Positions 25,406 to 37,952 are shown, counted from the first letter of the stretch. The stretch is 64,000 nt of DNA from Bradyrhizobium sp. WBAH42 (GCF_024585265.1 NZ_CP036533.1:3667001-3731000); one strand, 5' to 3'. Program-made: numbers and translations. The notes: generated from the sequence alone by a model not told the origin.

Positions 25406-26897
25406 GGCCAATCATGAGCCTGATATCGTCGTCATCAAGGACAACAATGCGCTGGTGATCCATGCGCTGGACGAGGCCGCCGAGCGCCTCGGCCTGTATA
25501 TCGGCCAGCCGCTCGCCAATGCGCGGGCGATGTGTCCGGACCTGCGTGTGTTCGACGCCGACCCTGTCGCCGATGCCAAGACGCTCAGCGATATCGCCGA
25601 TTGGTGCGACCGTTTCACGCCGCTGGTGGCGCTCGATGCGCCGCACGGGCTGTTTCTTGACATCACCGGCTGCGCGCATCTGTTCGGCGGCGAGGCGGCG
25701 CTGTTGCGGACATTAGTCCGCGCGCTCTGCCGGCAAGGCTTTGCCGTCAGCGCGGCGATCGCCGGCACCTCGATCTGCGCCCGCACGCTGACGCGGCAGG
25801 CATCCGGCACCATCGTTGCCGATGGCGGCGAGGCGGAGGCGATCAGGTCGTTTCCAGTCTCCGCGCTCGGTGCAGGTGAAGCCATCACCACCGGCCTGCG
25901 CCGCGCCGGGCTGAAGACCATCGGCGATGTCGCATCGCGCAGCGCCTCCGAAATCACGGCGCGGTTCGGCGCGCGCTTCTCCACGCTGCTCGCCCATGCG
26001 CTGGGGCAGGGCGATGCGCCGATCAGCCCGCGAAAACCGCTGCCCGATTACATCGTGGAAAAACGCTTTGCCGAGCCGATCGCGACCGACACCATGATCG
26101 CGATGACGCTGTCGCGGCTGGCCGACACGCTTGTTACGTCCATGGAGAAGCAGGGCAAAGGCGCACGGCGACTTGAAGCGGCATTCTTCCGCACCGATGG
26201 CGTGGTGCGCACGATCACGGTCGAAACCGGACGTCCCGTGACGCGAAGCGCCGTGATCGACCGCCTGTTCCGCGAGCGGCTCGATGCAATCGCAGATCCC
26301 CTCGATCCCGGCTTCGGCTTCGACATGGTGCGGTTGTCGGCGAGCCGCACCGAGACCGTGGTGCAGGAGCAGCGCGATCTCGATGCCCATGTCCACGACA
26401 ATGACGAACTCGCCGCGCTGATCGACCGCATCGCCGCGCGCATCGGGGGAAAACGCGTCGTCGTGCACCTGCCGCAGGATACCCACATCCCCGAAAGCGC
26501 GGTGCTGGCCGCATCGGCGCAGCATCATCTCGCGGCTGCCATGCAGGCGGAATGGCCTGTTCGTACCGAGAGCGAGCCGCCGCTGCGTCCCTTGCGGCTG
26601 TTCGACAAGCCGGAGCCGATCAAGGTGCCGTTCGCGACCGTGCCCGATGGCCCGCCGCATCAATTCACCTGGCGCCGCGCGCTGCATGCGGTGGTGCGGG
26701 TGGAGGGCCCCGAGCGCATCGCGATGGAATGGTGGCGGCAGGACGGCAAGCAGCTGACGCGGGATTATTTCCGCATCGAGGATGCCGAGGGCCTGCGCTT
26801 CTGGATCTTTCGCGACGGTCTCTATGAAGGCGAGGTGTTCGACGGTGACGGCAAGCCTGCGTCTCCCGGCTGGTATGTGCACGGTCTCTTCGCATGA
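25302..26897 (+). CDS. imuB: Y-family polymerase-like protein ImuB
   Basis: 531 aa from the ATG at 25302. ImuB is a catalytically inactive Y-family polymerase homologue that links ImuA, DnaE2 and the beta clamp. The N-terminal fold is visible in RRILSLWLPRLPIDRIQRF, DEAAERLGLYIGQPLANARA and LFLDITGCAHLFGGE. The conserved acidic residues of active Y-family enzymes are not apparent at the N-terminus, as expected for ImuB. The C-terminus includes the WYVHGLFA tail. It overlaps imuA by 104 nt and dnaE2 by 4 nt (ATGA), the compact arrangement of this cassette. Confidence 0.92.
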   Translation: MSASSVNRRRILSLWLPRLPIDRIQRFFSSAGLGKANHEPDIVVIKDNNALVIHALDEAAERLGLYIGQPLANARAMCPDLRVFDADPVADAKTLSDIADWCDRFTPLVALDAPHGLFLDITGCAHLFGGEAALLRTLVRALCRQGFAVSAAIAGTSICARTLTRQASGTIVADGGEAEAIRSFPVSALGAGEAITTGLRRAGLKTIGDVASRSASEITARFGARFSTLLAHALGQGDAPISPRKPLPDYIVEKRFAEPIATDTMIAMTLSRLADTLVTSMEKQGKGARRLEAAFFRTDGVVRTITVETGRPVTRSAVIDRLFRERLDAIADPLDPGFGFDMVRLSASRTETVVQEQRDLDAHVHDNDELAALIDRIAARIGGKRVVVHLPQDTHIPESAVLAASAQHHLAAAMQAEWPVRTESEPPLRPLRLFDKPEPIKVPFATVPDGPPHQFTWRRALHAVVRVEGPERIAMEWWRQDGKQLTRDYFRIEDAEGLRFWIFRDGLYEGEVFDGDGKPASPGWYVHGLFA

Positions 26898-29800
26898 ATA
26901 CGCTCAGCTATGCCGAGATTGGCATCACCACCAACTTCTCCTTCCTGCGCGGCGGCTCGGATCCGCGTGCCTATGTGCATCAGGCCAGCGCTCTGGGAAT
27001 TCCGGTGATCGGCATCGCCGACCACAACACGCTCGCCGGCGTGGTGCGTGCCTGGAACGAGCTCGACAATGACGAGGTGCTGCACAAGCCGAAACTGTTG
27101 ATCGGCGCCCGCATCGTCTTCATGGATGGCACGCCCGACATCCTGGTCTATCCACGCGATCGCGCCGCCTATGGCCGGCTGTGTCAGCTCCTCACGAGGG
27201 GCAAGCGCGGCGACGACATCACGCGGATCGAGAAAGGCGAGTGCCGTCTCACCTTCGCCGATCTCCTGGAATTCTCGCAAGGCCAGCTCCTGATCCTGAC
27301 GCTGCCGCATCGTTTCGAGCCGGCGCAGGCGCTGGATGTTCTCGCAAAGCTTAGGGATAGCCGTGCCGAGGGCGTGTGGCTGGCGGCGAGCCTGCTCTAT
27401 CGCGGCGACGACAGGCGGCGCCTCTCGCGGCTCGATGATCTCGCCGCAAAGGCCAAGGTGCCGCTGCTCGCGACCAACGAGGTGCTGTATCACGATCCTC
27501 GCCGCCGTCCGCTTCAGGACGTGCTGACCTGCATCCGGGAAAAGACCACGATCGAGGCGATTGGACGGAAGCTCGAAGCCAATGCCGAGCGCTTCCTGAA
27601 GACGCCGCGCGAAATGGCGCGGCTGTTCCGCGATTTTCCCGAGGCGATCGCAGAGACCATGCGCTTTGCGGACGCAATCGAGTTCTCGCTAGATCAGCTC
27701 AAGTACCAATATCCCGACGAGCCGGTGCCGCCGGGCAAGACCGCGCAGGGGCATCTGGAGGACCTGACCTGGGCGGGCGTCGACAAATATTTCGGCGGCA
27801 AGATCGACGACAAGCTGCGCGCGACCTTGAACAAAGAGCTCGCGCTGATCGCCGAGCTGAAATACGCGCATTACTTCCTCACCGTGCACGACATCGTCCA
27901 CTACGCGCGCAGCCAGAACATTTTGTGCCAGGGCCGCGGTTCGGCAGCGAACTCGGCCGTGTGTTACGTGCTCGGCGTCACCTCGGTCGACCCGACCAAG
28001 GTCGATCTGTTGTTCGAACGCTTCATCTCCAAGGAGCGGCTGGAGCCGCCCGATATCGACGTCGATTTCGAGCATTCGCGCCGCGAGGAGGTGATGCAAT
28101 ATGTCTATCGGCGCTACGGCCGCCACCGCGCCGCGATCATCGCCACCGTCATTCATTATCGCCCGCGCAGCGCCATCCGCGACGTCGGCAAGGCGCTGGG
28201 CCTGACCGAGGACGTCACCGCCGCGCTCGCCGACACCGTCTGGGGCAGCTGGGGCAAAGGCCTCAATGACATGCAGGTCCGCCAGGCCGGGCTCGATCCC
28301 GACAATCCCATGATCAACCTCGCGGTCGAGCTTGCGACCGAGCTGATCGAATTCCCGCGTCACCTGTCCCAGCATGTCGGTGGCTATGTGCTGACCCAGG
28401 ACCGGCTCGACACCTATGTGCCGATCGGCAATGCCGCGATGGACGACCGCACCTTCATCGAATGGGACAAGGACGACGTTGACGCGCTTCATATGATGAA
28501 GGTCGACGTGCTCGCGCTGGGCATGCTGACCTGCATCAGGAAATGTTTCGATCTCATCGACCAGCACAAGGGCGAGCGTTTTGTGCTTGCGAGCGTTCCC
28601 CAAGACGATCCCAACGTCTACGACATGCTGTGCCGCGGGGAATCGCTTGGCGTGTTCCAGGTCGAGAGCCGCGCGCAGATGAACATGCTGCCGCGGCTGA
28701 AGCCGCGCACCTTCTACGATCTCGTCATCGAGGTCGCGATCGTTCGCCCCGGGCCGATCCAGGGCGACATGGTGCATCCCTACTTAAGGCGGCGGAACGG
28801 GCTGGAAAAGGTGAGCTATCCGTCTCCGTCGCCGGACCATGGTGACAAGGACGAGCTTTACAAGGTGCTGCACAAGACGCTCGGTGTTCCGCTGTTCCAG
28901 GAGCAGGCGATGCGCATTGCGATCGAGGCCGCGCACTTCACCTCCGAGGAAGCCAACGGCCTGCGCCGCTCGATGGCGACCTTCCGCAACGTCGGCACCA
29001 TCGGCCAGTACGAGGAGAAGCTGATCGGCAACATGGTCGCCCGCGGCTACGATCCCAATTTCGCCAAAAGCTGTTTTGACCAGATCAAGGGATTTGGCTC
29101 CTACGGCTTTCCGGAGAGCCATGCCGCGAGCTTTGCACAGCTGGTCTACATTTCGTCGTGGCTGAAGCACTATCATCCCGACGCCTTCTGCTGCGGTCTG
29201 TTGAACTCGCAGCCGATGGGCTTTTATGCGCCGGCGCAGATCGTCGGCGATGCCCGCAAGAACGGCGTCGAGGTGCGCGACATCGACGTGTCCTACAGCT
29301 TTGCGCAGAACACGCTGGAAAATACGGATGGCAAATACTGTGCCGTGCGCCTCGGCTTCCGCCAGATCGATGGATTCCACTGGCTGGACGAGGACGAGGA
29401 GAGGCTGAAGCGCTCCCAGCGGTCATTCCGGGGCGACGCGTCAGCATCGAGCCCGGAATCCATAACCACGATCGGGAGTATGGATTCTAAGGTGCGCAAT
29501 TGCGCACCAGAGCTCGCGCCAAGAGGCGCGCCCCGGAATGACGACGTGGAGAGAGTGCCCGATTGGGCCAATCGCATCGTCGCCGCGCGCAACCGCCGTC
29601 CCTTCACCTCGCTGGAAGATTTCGCCCGCGACACCGGGCTGCCCAAGCGCGCGCTGATCCTCTTGGCGGATGCCGATGCGTTCCGCTCGCTCGGGCTCGA
29701 TCGCCGCGAAGCGCTGTGGCAGGTGCGGCGGCTGCCCGACGACGTGCCGCTGCCGCTGTTCGAGGCGGCGACCGCGCGCGAGCAGCCGGACGAAGGCGCA

Positions 29801-30373
29801 AAACCGCTGCCGGTGATGCCGCGCGCCGAGCAGGTGGTCGCGGACTATCAGACCATCAGGCTGTCGCTGAAGGGCCACCCGATGGAATTCTTGCGCGAGA
29901 TGTTGACGCGCGAGCGTATCGTCGCCTGCAAGGAGATCAGCCATGAGAACGAGCGGCGCCGTGTCCGCTGCGCCGGCGTGGTGCTGGTCCGGCAACGCCC
30001 GGGCAGCGCCAGCGGCGTCGTGTTCATGACGCTGGAGGACGAAACCGGCATCGCCAATGTCGTGGTGTGGCCCAAGGTCATGGAGCAGTACCGCAAAGAA
30101 GTGATGGGCGCGAGGCTCATCCTGGTCGAGGGCTACATCCAGAGCAGCCCGGAGAAGGTGACGCATCTGATCGCCCAGCGCATGGTCGACCGCTCGCACG
30201 ATCTGGTCGGATTGTCCAACGATGCGCTAAGCCGCAAGCATCCGGTGCCGGCAGGGGCCACCGTCGTCGAGCCGCTCAACGAAGACCCCCGCGCCCTCGC
30301 GGATAGCCCAGCGCAAAAAATCCGCCACCCCCGCAACGTCCGCATCCTGCCGCCGTCGCGGGATTTTCATTGA
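26894..30373 (+). CDS. dnaE2: Error-prone DNA polymerase DnaE2
   Basis: 1159 aa. C-family polymerase that extends across lesions with ImuA/ImuB. Order of domains: N-terminal PHP (FSFLRGGSDPRAYVHQA, GIADHNTLAG), a polymerase core with the catalytic Asp motif PPDIDVDFEHS (D387, D389, D391), helix-hairpin-helix region (FTSLEDFARDTGLPKRA), and a C-terminal OB fold (RRVRCAGVVLVRQRPG to FMTLEDETGIANVVVWP). Between GFHWLDEDEERLK and VPDWANRIVAARNRRP there are about 40 extra residues encoded by a palindromic repeat inserted in frame (see 29422). The frame is intact, so the protein is probably functional. The 4-nt overlap with imuB indicates one operon. Confidence 0.94.
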   Translation: MNTLSYAEIGITTNFSFLRGGSDPRAYVHQASALGIPVIGIADHNTLAGVVRAWNELDNDEVLHKPKLLIGARIVFMDGTPDILVYPRDRAAYGRLCQLLTRGKRGDDITRIEKGECRLTFADLLEFSQGQLLILTLPHRFEPAQALDVLAKLRDSRAEGVWLAASLLYRGDDRRRLSRLDDLAAKAKVPLLATNEVLYHDPRRRPLQDVLTCIREKTTIEAIGRKLEANAERFLKTPREMARLFRDFPEAIAETMRFADAIEFSLDQLKYQYPDEPVPPGKTAQGHLEDLTWAGVDKYFGGKIDDKLRATLNKELALIAELKYAHYFLTVHDIVHYARSQNILCQGRGSAANSAVCYVLGVTSVDPTKVDLLFERFISKERLEPPDIDVDFEHSRREEVMQYVYRRYGRHRAAIIATVIHYRPRSAIRDVGKALGLTEDVTAALADTVWGSWGKGLNDMQVRQAGLDPDNPMINLAVELATELIEFPRHLSQHVGGYVLTQDRLDTYVPIGNAAMDDRTFIEWDKDDVDALHMMKVDVLALGMLTCIRKCFDLIDQHKGERFVLASVPQDDPNVYDMLCRGESLGVFQVESRAQMNMLPRLKPRTFYDLVIEVAIVRPGPIQGDMVHPYLRRRNGLEKVSYPSPSPDHGDKDELYKVLHKTLGVPLFQEQAMRIAIEAAHFTSEEANGLRRSMATFRNVGTIGQYEEKLIGNMVARGYDPNFAKSCFDQIKGFGSYGFPESHAASFAQLVYISSWLKHYHPDAFCCGLLNSQPMGFYAPAQIVGDARKNGVEVRDIDVSYSFAQNTLENTDGKYCAVRLGFRQIDGFHWLDEDEERLKRSQRSFRGDASASSPESITTIGSMDSKVRNCAPELAPRGAPRNDDVERVPDWANRIVAARNRRPFTSLEDFARDTGLPKRALILLADADAFRSLGLDRREALWQVRRLPDDVPLPLFEAATAREQPDEGAKPLPVMPRAEQVVADYQTIRLSLKGHPMEFLREMLTRERIVACKEISHENERRRVRCAGVVLVRQRPGSASGVVFMTLEDETGIANVVVWPKVMEQYRKEVMGARLILVEGYIQSSPEKVTHLIAQRMVDRSHDLVGLSNDALSRKHPVPAGATVVEPLNEDPRALADSPAQKIRHPRNVRILPPSRDFH
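29422..29542. repeat. Palindromic repeat inserted in frame in dnaE2
   Basis: A 121-bp element with perfect 14-bp ends, GTCATTCCGGGGCG (29422-29435) and complement (29529-29542). Inside are GAATCCATA/TATGGATTC (29456-29464 and 29479-29487) and an 18-bp perfect palindrome (29491-29508). It codes for residues about 843-883 of DnaE2 without a stop or frameshift. Its sequence style (CATTCCGGGGCG, CCCGGAATCCATA) is that of intergenic Bradyrhizobium repeats rather than a polymerase coding region. Confidence 0.85.
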
Positions 30374-30402
30374 GCGTCGTAAGGCGGGCTGCCCACCACG
30401 CC

Positions 30403-30480
30403 GTCATTGCGAGCGCAGCGAAGCAATCCAGACTGTCCCCGCGGAAAGATGCTGGATTGCTTCGCTACGCTCGCAATGAC
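30403..30480. repeat. 78-bp palindromic repeat, copy 3 of 5
   Basis: Same 78-bp element as at 6359, starting GTCATTGCGAGCG and ending in its complement. It lies 29 nt after the dnaE2 stop and may help end the imuAB-dnaE2 transcript. Confidence 0.9.
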
Positions 30481-30521
30481 GAGTTTGCTGACGGCGATCG
30501 CGCGCCACACTCTCAGCTGCC

Positions 30522-30610
30522 GTAGGGTGGGCAAAGGCGCGTAAGCGCCGTGCCCACCTTCTGGGATCTCGTCGCGAAAGCGGTGGGCACGCTTCGCTTT
30601 GCCCACCCTC
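30522..30610. repeat. GTAGGGTGGGCAAAG palindromic repeat, copy 1 of 2
   Basis: The element starts GTAGGGTGGGCAAAGGCGCG and ends CTTTGCCCACCCTCC, so the ends are inverted. Internal GTGCCCACC and GGTGGGCAC also pair. The second copy is at 57429. It lies between dnaE2 and the SDR gene, next to copy 3 of the 78-bp family. Confidence 0.85.
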
Positions 30611-30637
30611 CAAGTTCGTCGATGATGATGCCGCCCC

Positions 30638-31408
30638 TCAAAAATTCACCCGGTTCGAGATCGCACCATCCACGACGAGATTCGAACCCGTGGTGAATCC
30701 CGACACCGGGCTTGCCAGAAACACCGCCGCGTTCGCGATCTCCTGCGGCGTCGCCATGCGGCCGGTCGGATTGCGCTTCATCGCGTCCTGGTACCGCTCC
30801 GGCATGTTCTTCTCGATCGTCTCCCAGACGCCGCCCTTGAAATAGACGGTGCCGGGCGACACGACATTCACGCGGATCTTCTTCTTCGCGTATTGCCGCG
30901 CCAGTCCCTTGGCCATGTGGATCAGCGCGGCCTTGATCGGGCCGTAGGAGCCGGCCGCGTCCGCCTGCGCCGCGGCGATCGACGAGACGATCACGAAGGC
31001 CGCATCGCCGCCTTCGGCGCCGCTTGCCTCGAGGAACGTCCGGGCGGCATCGAAGGCGTGCACGGCGCCGAGCACGTCGAGCCGGAAATTCTGCTCCCAG
31101 GATGCGGGATCGTGCCCTTGCGCCATTGCGCCGGCATTGGAAAACAGCAAGTCGATGCCGCCGAGCGCTTTTCCAGCCGTCTCGATCCAGCTTTTCAGCG
31201 CCGCGCCGTCGGTGACGTCGACCGTGCCGCCGGTGGCGTTGATGCCGCTCGCCTTCAACTCCGCGACGGTTGCCGCAACTTGATCGGCGTTGCGCGCGCA
31301 CACCGCGACATTGGCACCTTCACCGGCCAGCGTCGCCGCAATCGCCCGCCCGATGCCGCGCGTGCCGCCGAGCACGACGGCGTTCTTGCCCTTGAGACCG
31401 AGATCCAT
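30638..31408 (-). CDS. Short-chain dehydrogenase/reductase
   Basis: 256 aa classical SDR. The NAD(P) motif is VVLGGTRGIGRAIA near the N-terminus, NAG follows at FSNAGAM, and the catalytic Ser and YxxxK are in FVIVSSIAA and SYGPIKAA. The C-terminus PVSGFTTGSNLVVDGA is the usual substrate-loop and dimer segment. The substrate is not determinable; such enzymes are often 3-oxoacyl reductase-like. It stands alone between repeat elements, convergent with dnaE2. Confidence 0.92.
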   Translation of the reverse strand: MDLGLKGKNAVVLGGTRGIGRAIAATLAGEGANVAVCARNADQVAATVAELKASGINATGGTVDVTDGAALKSWIETAGKALGGIDLLFSNAGAMAQGHDPASWEQNFRLDVLGAVHAFDAARTFLEASGAEGGDAAFVIVSSIAAAQADAAGSYGPIKAALIHMAKGLARQYAKKKIRVNVVSPGTVYFKGGVWETIEKNMPERYQDAMKRNPTGRMATPQEIANAAVFLASPVSGFTTGSNLVVDGAISNRVNF

Positions 31409-31476
31409 TGTTGGCTCCTTTTTGGTGGTCGCAGGGACTGTAGCTGTTTCGAGAGACGCCCAGAAGCCCCCACGTC

Positions 31477-31561
31477 GTCATTGCGAGCGCAGCGAAGCAA
31501 TCCAGATTGCATCCGCAGAAACAGTCTGGATTGCTTCGTCGCAAGGGCTCCTCGCAATGAC
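31477..31561. repeat. 78-bp-type palindromic repeat, copy 4 of 5 (divergent)
   Basis: The same family as 6359, but the right arm is altered by an insertion (TTCGTCGCAAGGGCTCCTCGC), making it 85 bp. The left arm is intact. Confidence 0.85.
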
Positions 31562-31581
31562 GCGGAGAGACGCGGGACTCC

Positions 31582-31869
31582 TCACTCCGGCGCAGCCCCC
31601 ACCGGCGGGCCACCGGGCGGGCGGTGCAGGAAGGTCAGCGAGGCATAGGCGCCGGCCCAGGAGCCGATCGCGGCGAAGGCGACATAGAAGGCGTTCTCGG
31701 TGTAGCTGATCACGGCGTAGGAGGAGAGCAGGTACCAGACCGCGCTCCAGTTCGCGGCGGGGATGCGCTTGCGCGCGATCACGGCCGAGGTGAACATGAC
31801 ATAGACGGCATCGGTGGCCGCTGTCGCGATGAACACGGCACCTGCGATGAGGGGATCGATGGCGGCCAT
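31582..31869 (-). CDS. Small inner-membrane protein, unknown function
   Basis: 95 aa. Hydrophobic stretches at about residues 5-27 (PLIAGAVFIATAATDAVYVM), 42-62 (SAVWYLLSSYAVISYTENAF) and 62-80 (YVAFAAIGSWAGAYASLTFL) suggest three membrane helices, with a Pro/Gly-rich tail. No motif is recognised. The amino-acid composition and clean ATG start support a real gene. It is divergent from the CoA-transferase gene and lies between two repeat elements. Confidence 0.65.
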   Translation of the reverse strand: MAAIDPLIAGAVFIATAATDAVYVMFTSAVIARKRIPAANWSAVWYLLSSYAVISYTENAFYVAFAAIGSWAGAYASLTFLHRPPGGPPVGAAPE

Positions 31870-31908
31870 TGCATTCCCTTATGTGCTGATGGATGGTCGC
31901 GAAACTAC

Positions 31909-31982
31909 AGCATGATCCGGAAGAATGTGCAGCGGTTTTCCGACGCGACAAACGCGGAACGCGCTTGCGCGGAGATCATGCT
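31909..31982. repeat. AGCATGATC palindromic repeat, copy 1 of 2
   Basis: The element starts AGCATGATCCGGAA and ends with the inverted GATCATGCT, with CGGTTTTCCG inside. A related copy is at 63792. It fills the upstream region of the CoA-transferase gene and ends 24 nt before its start. Confidence 0.8.
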
Positions 31983-32006
31983 CAACTGCAAGGGAGAGAA
32001 GTGGCC

Positions 32007-33407
32007 ATGCAAAGCCCCGCCGATATTCTCAAGGATATCTGGACCTCCGCAGGTGGCGATCAGGCCGCGCTCGGCCGCGTGCGGCTGACCGGCGAGGAGC
32101 CGCAAATCCCGTCCTCGTTTCGCGTTGCCGTCGCCGGCCAGACCACGATCGCGGCGGCCGGCCTTGCCGCCGCCGAGATATGGAAGCTGCGCAGCGGCGA
32201 GGCGCAGGACGTCTCCGTCGACATGCGCCATGCCGTCGCCGAATGCCGTTCCGAGCGTTATCTGCGCCGCGACGACAAGCCACCGCCACCGGCCTGGGAC
32301 GCCATCGCCGGCGTCTACAGAACCGGCGATGGCCGTTTCGTTCGCTGCCACACCAACTTTCCGCATCACCGCGACGCCGTCTGCAAGGTGCTCGACTGCG
32401 AGCCCGAGCGCGAGAAAGTACAGGCCGCATTGATGCAGTGGAAGGGCGAGGATTTCGAAAGCGCGGCCTATGCCGCGGGCGGCGTCGTCGCCTTGATGCG
32501 GTCCTACGACGAATGGTCCGCGCACCCGCAGGCGCGCGCGCTCGCCGAGTTGCCGCTGCTCTCGATCGAGAAGATCGGCGAGGCGCCGCCAAAGCCGTGG
32601 CCAAAAGGCGATCGTCCGCTCTCAGGTCTTCGCGTGCTCGATCTCTCCCGCGTCATCGCAGGTCCCGTCGCCGGCCGCACGCTCGCTGCGCACGGTGCGG
32701 ACGTGCTGCTGGTATCAGGACCGGATCTGCCCGCGATCGACTGGCTCACCATCGACACCGGCCGCGGCAAGCTCACCACCTTCATCGAACTGAAGAGCGA
32801 GGCCGGCAGGGCGCAGCTGCGCGGGCTGTTGAAGGACGCCGACATCTTCTCGCAAGGCTATCGTCCGCGCGCGCTCGCCGCGCTCGGCTTTGCGCCGGAG
32901 CACGCAGCGCAGATCAATCCCGGCATCGTCTATGTCACGCTGTCGGCCTATGGCCACGCCGGCCCCTGGGCCGAGCGGCGCGGCTTCGACTCCCTGGTGC
33001 AGACCACGACGGGCTTCAACCATGCCGAAGGCCAGGCCGCCGGCATCGATGGCCCCAAGGAATTGCCGGCACAGATGCTCGACCACGCCACCGGCTATCT
33101 GATGGCGTTCGGCGCGATGATGGCCAAGGCACGCCAGGTGCGCGAAGGCGGCAGCTGGCACGTGCGCGTATCGCTGGCGCAGACGGGGCGCTGGCTGTGG
33201 AATCTCGGCCGGCTCGAGGGCGGATTGAATACCCCGGATACTACGGGAGAGGCCGTACATGCTGCGTTCATAGAACGCATGCAATCTGGCTTCGGCACCT
33301 TGAAGGCGGTGCAGCATTCCGCACTGCTGTCGAAGACGCCGGCGCAATGGAGCCGTCCGGCGATGCCGCTCGGCAGTCATCCGGCGCACTGGCCGGCGCG
33401 AAGCTGA
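32007..33407 (+). CDS. Class III CoA-transferase (CaiB/BaiF family)
   Basis: 466 aa from the ATG at 32007, preceded by AAGGGAGAGAAG. The family N-terminal motif LSGLRVLDLSRVIAGPVAGR with LAAHGADVLLVSGPD is found at about residue 206 rather than at the N-terminus. It is preceded by about 200 residues that look like a partial second CaiB-like half (TTIAAAGLAAAEIWKLRSG, GVYRTGDGRFVRCHTN, YDEWSAHPQARALAELPLL). The order therefore looks permuted or duplicated. These enzymes move CoA between carboxylic acids; the substrate is unknown. The gene stands alone. Confidence 0.85.
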   Translation: MQSPADILKDIWTSAGGDQAALGRVRLTGEEPQIPSSFRVAVAGQTTIAAAGLAAAEIWKLRSGEAQDVSVDMRHAVAECRSERYLRRDDKPPPPAWDAIAGVYRTGDGRFVRCHTNFPHHRDAVCKVLDCEPEREKVQAALMQWKGEDFESAAYAAGGVVALMRSYDEWSAHPQARALAELPLLSIEKIGEAPPKPWPKGDRPLSGLRVLDLSRVIAGPVAGRTLAAHGADVLLVSGPDLPAIDWLTIDTGRGKLTTFIELKSEAGRAQLRGLLKDADIFSQGYRPRALAALGFAPEHAAQINPGIVYVTLSAYGHAGPWAERRGFDSLVQTTTGFNHAEGQAAGIDGPKELPAQMLDHATGYLMAFGAMMAKARQVREGGSWHVRVSLAQTGRWLWNLGRLEGGLNTPDTTGEAVHAAFIERMQSGFGTLKAVQHSALLSKTPAQWSRPAMPLGSHPAHWPARS

Positions 33408-33552
33408 CATGAAGCTGACGTGTCGCAAAATTTTAACGCAAACGGATAGGGGCGAGGCGTTTTTTAGGTTGTTTGAACTCCCAATTCGGCACTATTAGCG
33501 CGACCGATCAGGCCGTCATTTGCCGAGATCGTCGCAGACACGACCGGGCCCC

Positions 33553-34803
33553 ATGGTAGTTGAGAATACCAAGCGATTGCAGGTGCTTACAAAACAACGG
33601 GTGATCGCATCCGTAGTTTTACTAGCTCTCGCCGGCGCCGGTGCCGGAGCGTACGGCTTCTTCTCTTCGGGGGCGAAGGAAAAGAAGCACTCCGAAATCT
33701 CCAGCCAGTCGCGCAGGAATGCGCAGACCTTCACGCCGACGCCGTCCGAATGGGCGACGCTGACGATCGAGCCGGTCGCCGCCAGGAGCTTCCGCGCCGA
33801 GTATGTCACCGAGGGCAAGGTCGCAGTCGACGAGGACCGCTCGACCCCGGTGTTCTCGCCCTATGCAGGCCGTGTCACCAAGCTGCTCGCAAAGCCGGGC
33901 GAGACGCTGAAGCAAGGTCAACCGCTGTTTACGATCGAGGCCGCCGAGACCGTGCAGGCCCAGAACGATTTCATCGCGGCGATGACTTCGCAGAACAAGG
34001 CGAAGTCGGCGCTCGAGCTTTCCGACATCCAGTTCAAGCGCGCCAAGGACCTCTACGAGGGCCATGCCATTCCGCTGAAGGATTACCAGCAGGCGGAAGC
34101 GGCCCAGGTGCAGGCGCGCAACGACATGCGCTCTTCTGTGACGGCGCTGGAAGCCGCGCGCAACAAGCTGCGCATCCTCGGCTTCACCGACGAGGCGATC
34201 AGGACGTTCCAGGAAAAAGGCGTCATTGACCGGGAGATCACGATCTATTCGCCGATCTCCGGCACGGTCGTGCAGCGCAAGATCGGCCCGGGCCAATACG
34301 TCAATTCCGGTGCGAGCGATCCGGTCTTCGTGGTCGGCGACCTTTCCACGGTCTGGCTCACCGCCTTCGTGCGCGAGAGCGATGCGGCCGCGGTGTGCAT
34401 CGGGCAGGACATCACCGTCAACGTGATGGCGCTGCCGGGCCGTCCGTTCAGCGCCAAGATCAATTACGTTGCCGCCGCGATCGACCCCGCCACCCGCCGC
34501 CTGTTGGTCCGCGCCACGATCGACAACAAGGACGGGCTGCTCAAGCCGGAAATGTTCGCGAACGTCACGATCTATTCGGCCGGCGACCGCGCCGCGCCGG
34601 CGGTGCCGAAGCAGGCGCTGATCTACGAGGCCGACAAGGTCCGCCTCTGGGTCGCGCGTGAGGACAAGTCGGTCGAGCTGCGCCAGATCAAGACCGGTCT
34701 CATCAACGGCAATCTCGTCGAGGTCACCAGTAATCTGAAGCCCGGCGAGCAGATCGTCACCAAAGGCAGTCTGTTCATCGACCGCGCGGCGTCCGGCAGC
34801 TGA
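33553..34803 (+). CDS. RND efflux periplasmic adaptor (CzcB/CusB type)
   Basis: 416 aa from the ATG at 33553; a TTG at 33520 is the only upstream alternative. It has one N-terminal membrane anchor (QRVIASVVLLALAGAGAGAYGFF, about residues 17-38). The adaptor domains follow: FSPYAGRVTKLLAKPGETL (lipoyl half), an alpha-hairpin (about 130-200), ITIYSPISGTVVQRKIGPGQ (second lipoyl half), and a barrel region with VPKQALIYEADKVRLWV. No His/Met-rich metal motif is obvious. The pump gene begins 30 nt downstream, so the two form an operon. Confidence 0.88.
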   Translation: MVVENTKRLQVLTKQRVIASVVLLALAGAGAGAYGFFSSGAKEKKHSEISSQSRRNAQTFTPTPSEWATLTIEPVAARSFRAEYVTEGKVAVDEDRSTPVFSPYAGRVTKLLAKPGETLKQGQPLFTIEAAETVQAQNDFIAAMTSQNKAKSALELSDIQFKRAKDLYEGHAIPLKDYQQAEAAQVQARNDMRSSVTALEAARNKLRILGFTDEAIRTFQEKGVIDREITIYSPISGTVVQRKIGPGQYVNSGASDPVFVVGDLSTVWLTAFVRESDAAAVCIGQDITVNVMALPGRPFSAKINYVAAAIDPATRRLLVRATIDNKDGLLKPEMFANVTIYSAGDRAAPAVPKQALIYEADKVRLWVAREDKSVELRQIKTGLINGNLVEVTSNLKPGEQIVTKGSLFIDRAASGS

Positions 34804-34832
34804 TCGACGACCCAAGAAAATTGAAGACCTGA

Positions 34833-37949
<3,117 letters not shown>

Positions 37950-37952
37950 TCG

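Noticed and set aside
30403..31561. Possible CRISPR array because of repeated units
   Set aside because: The repeats are long palindromes scattered over the whole window, not short direct repeats at regular spacing, and no cas gene is present.
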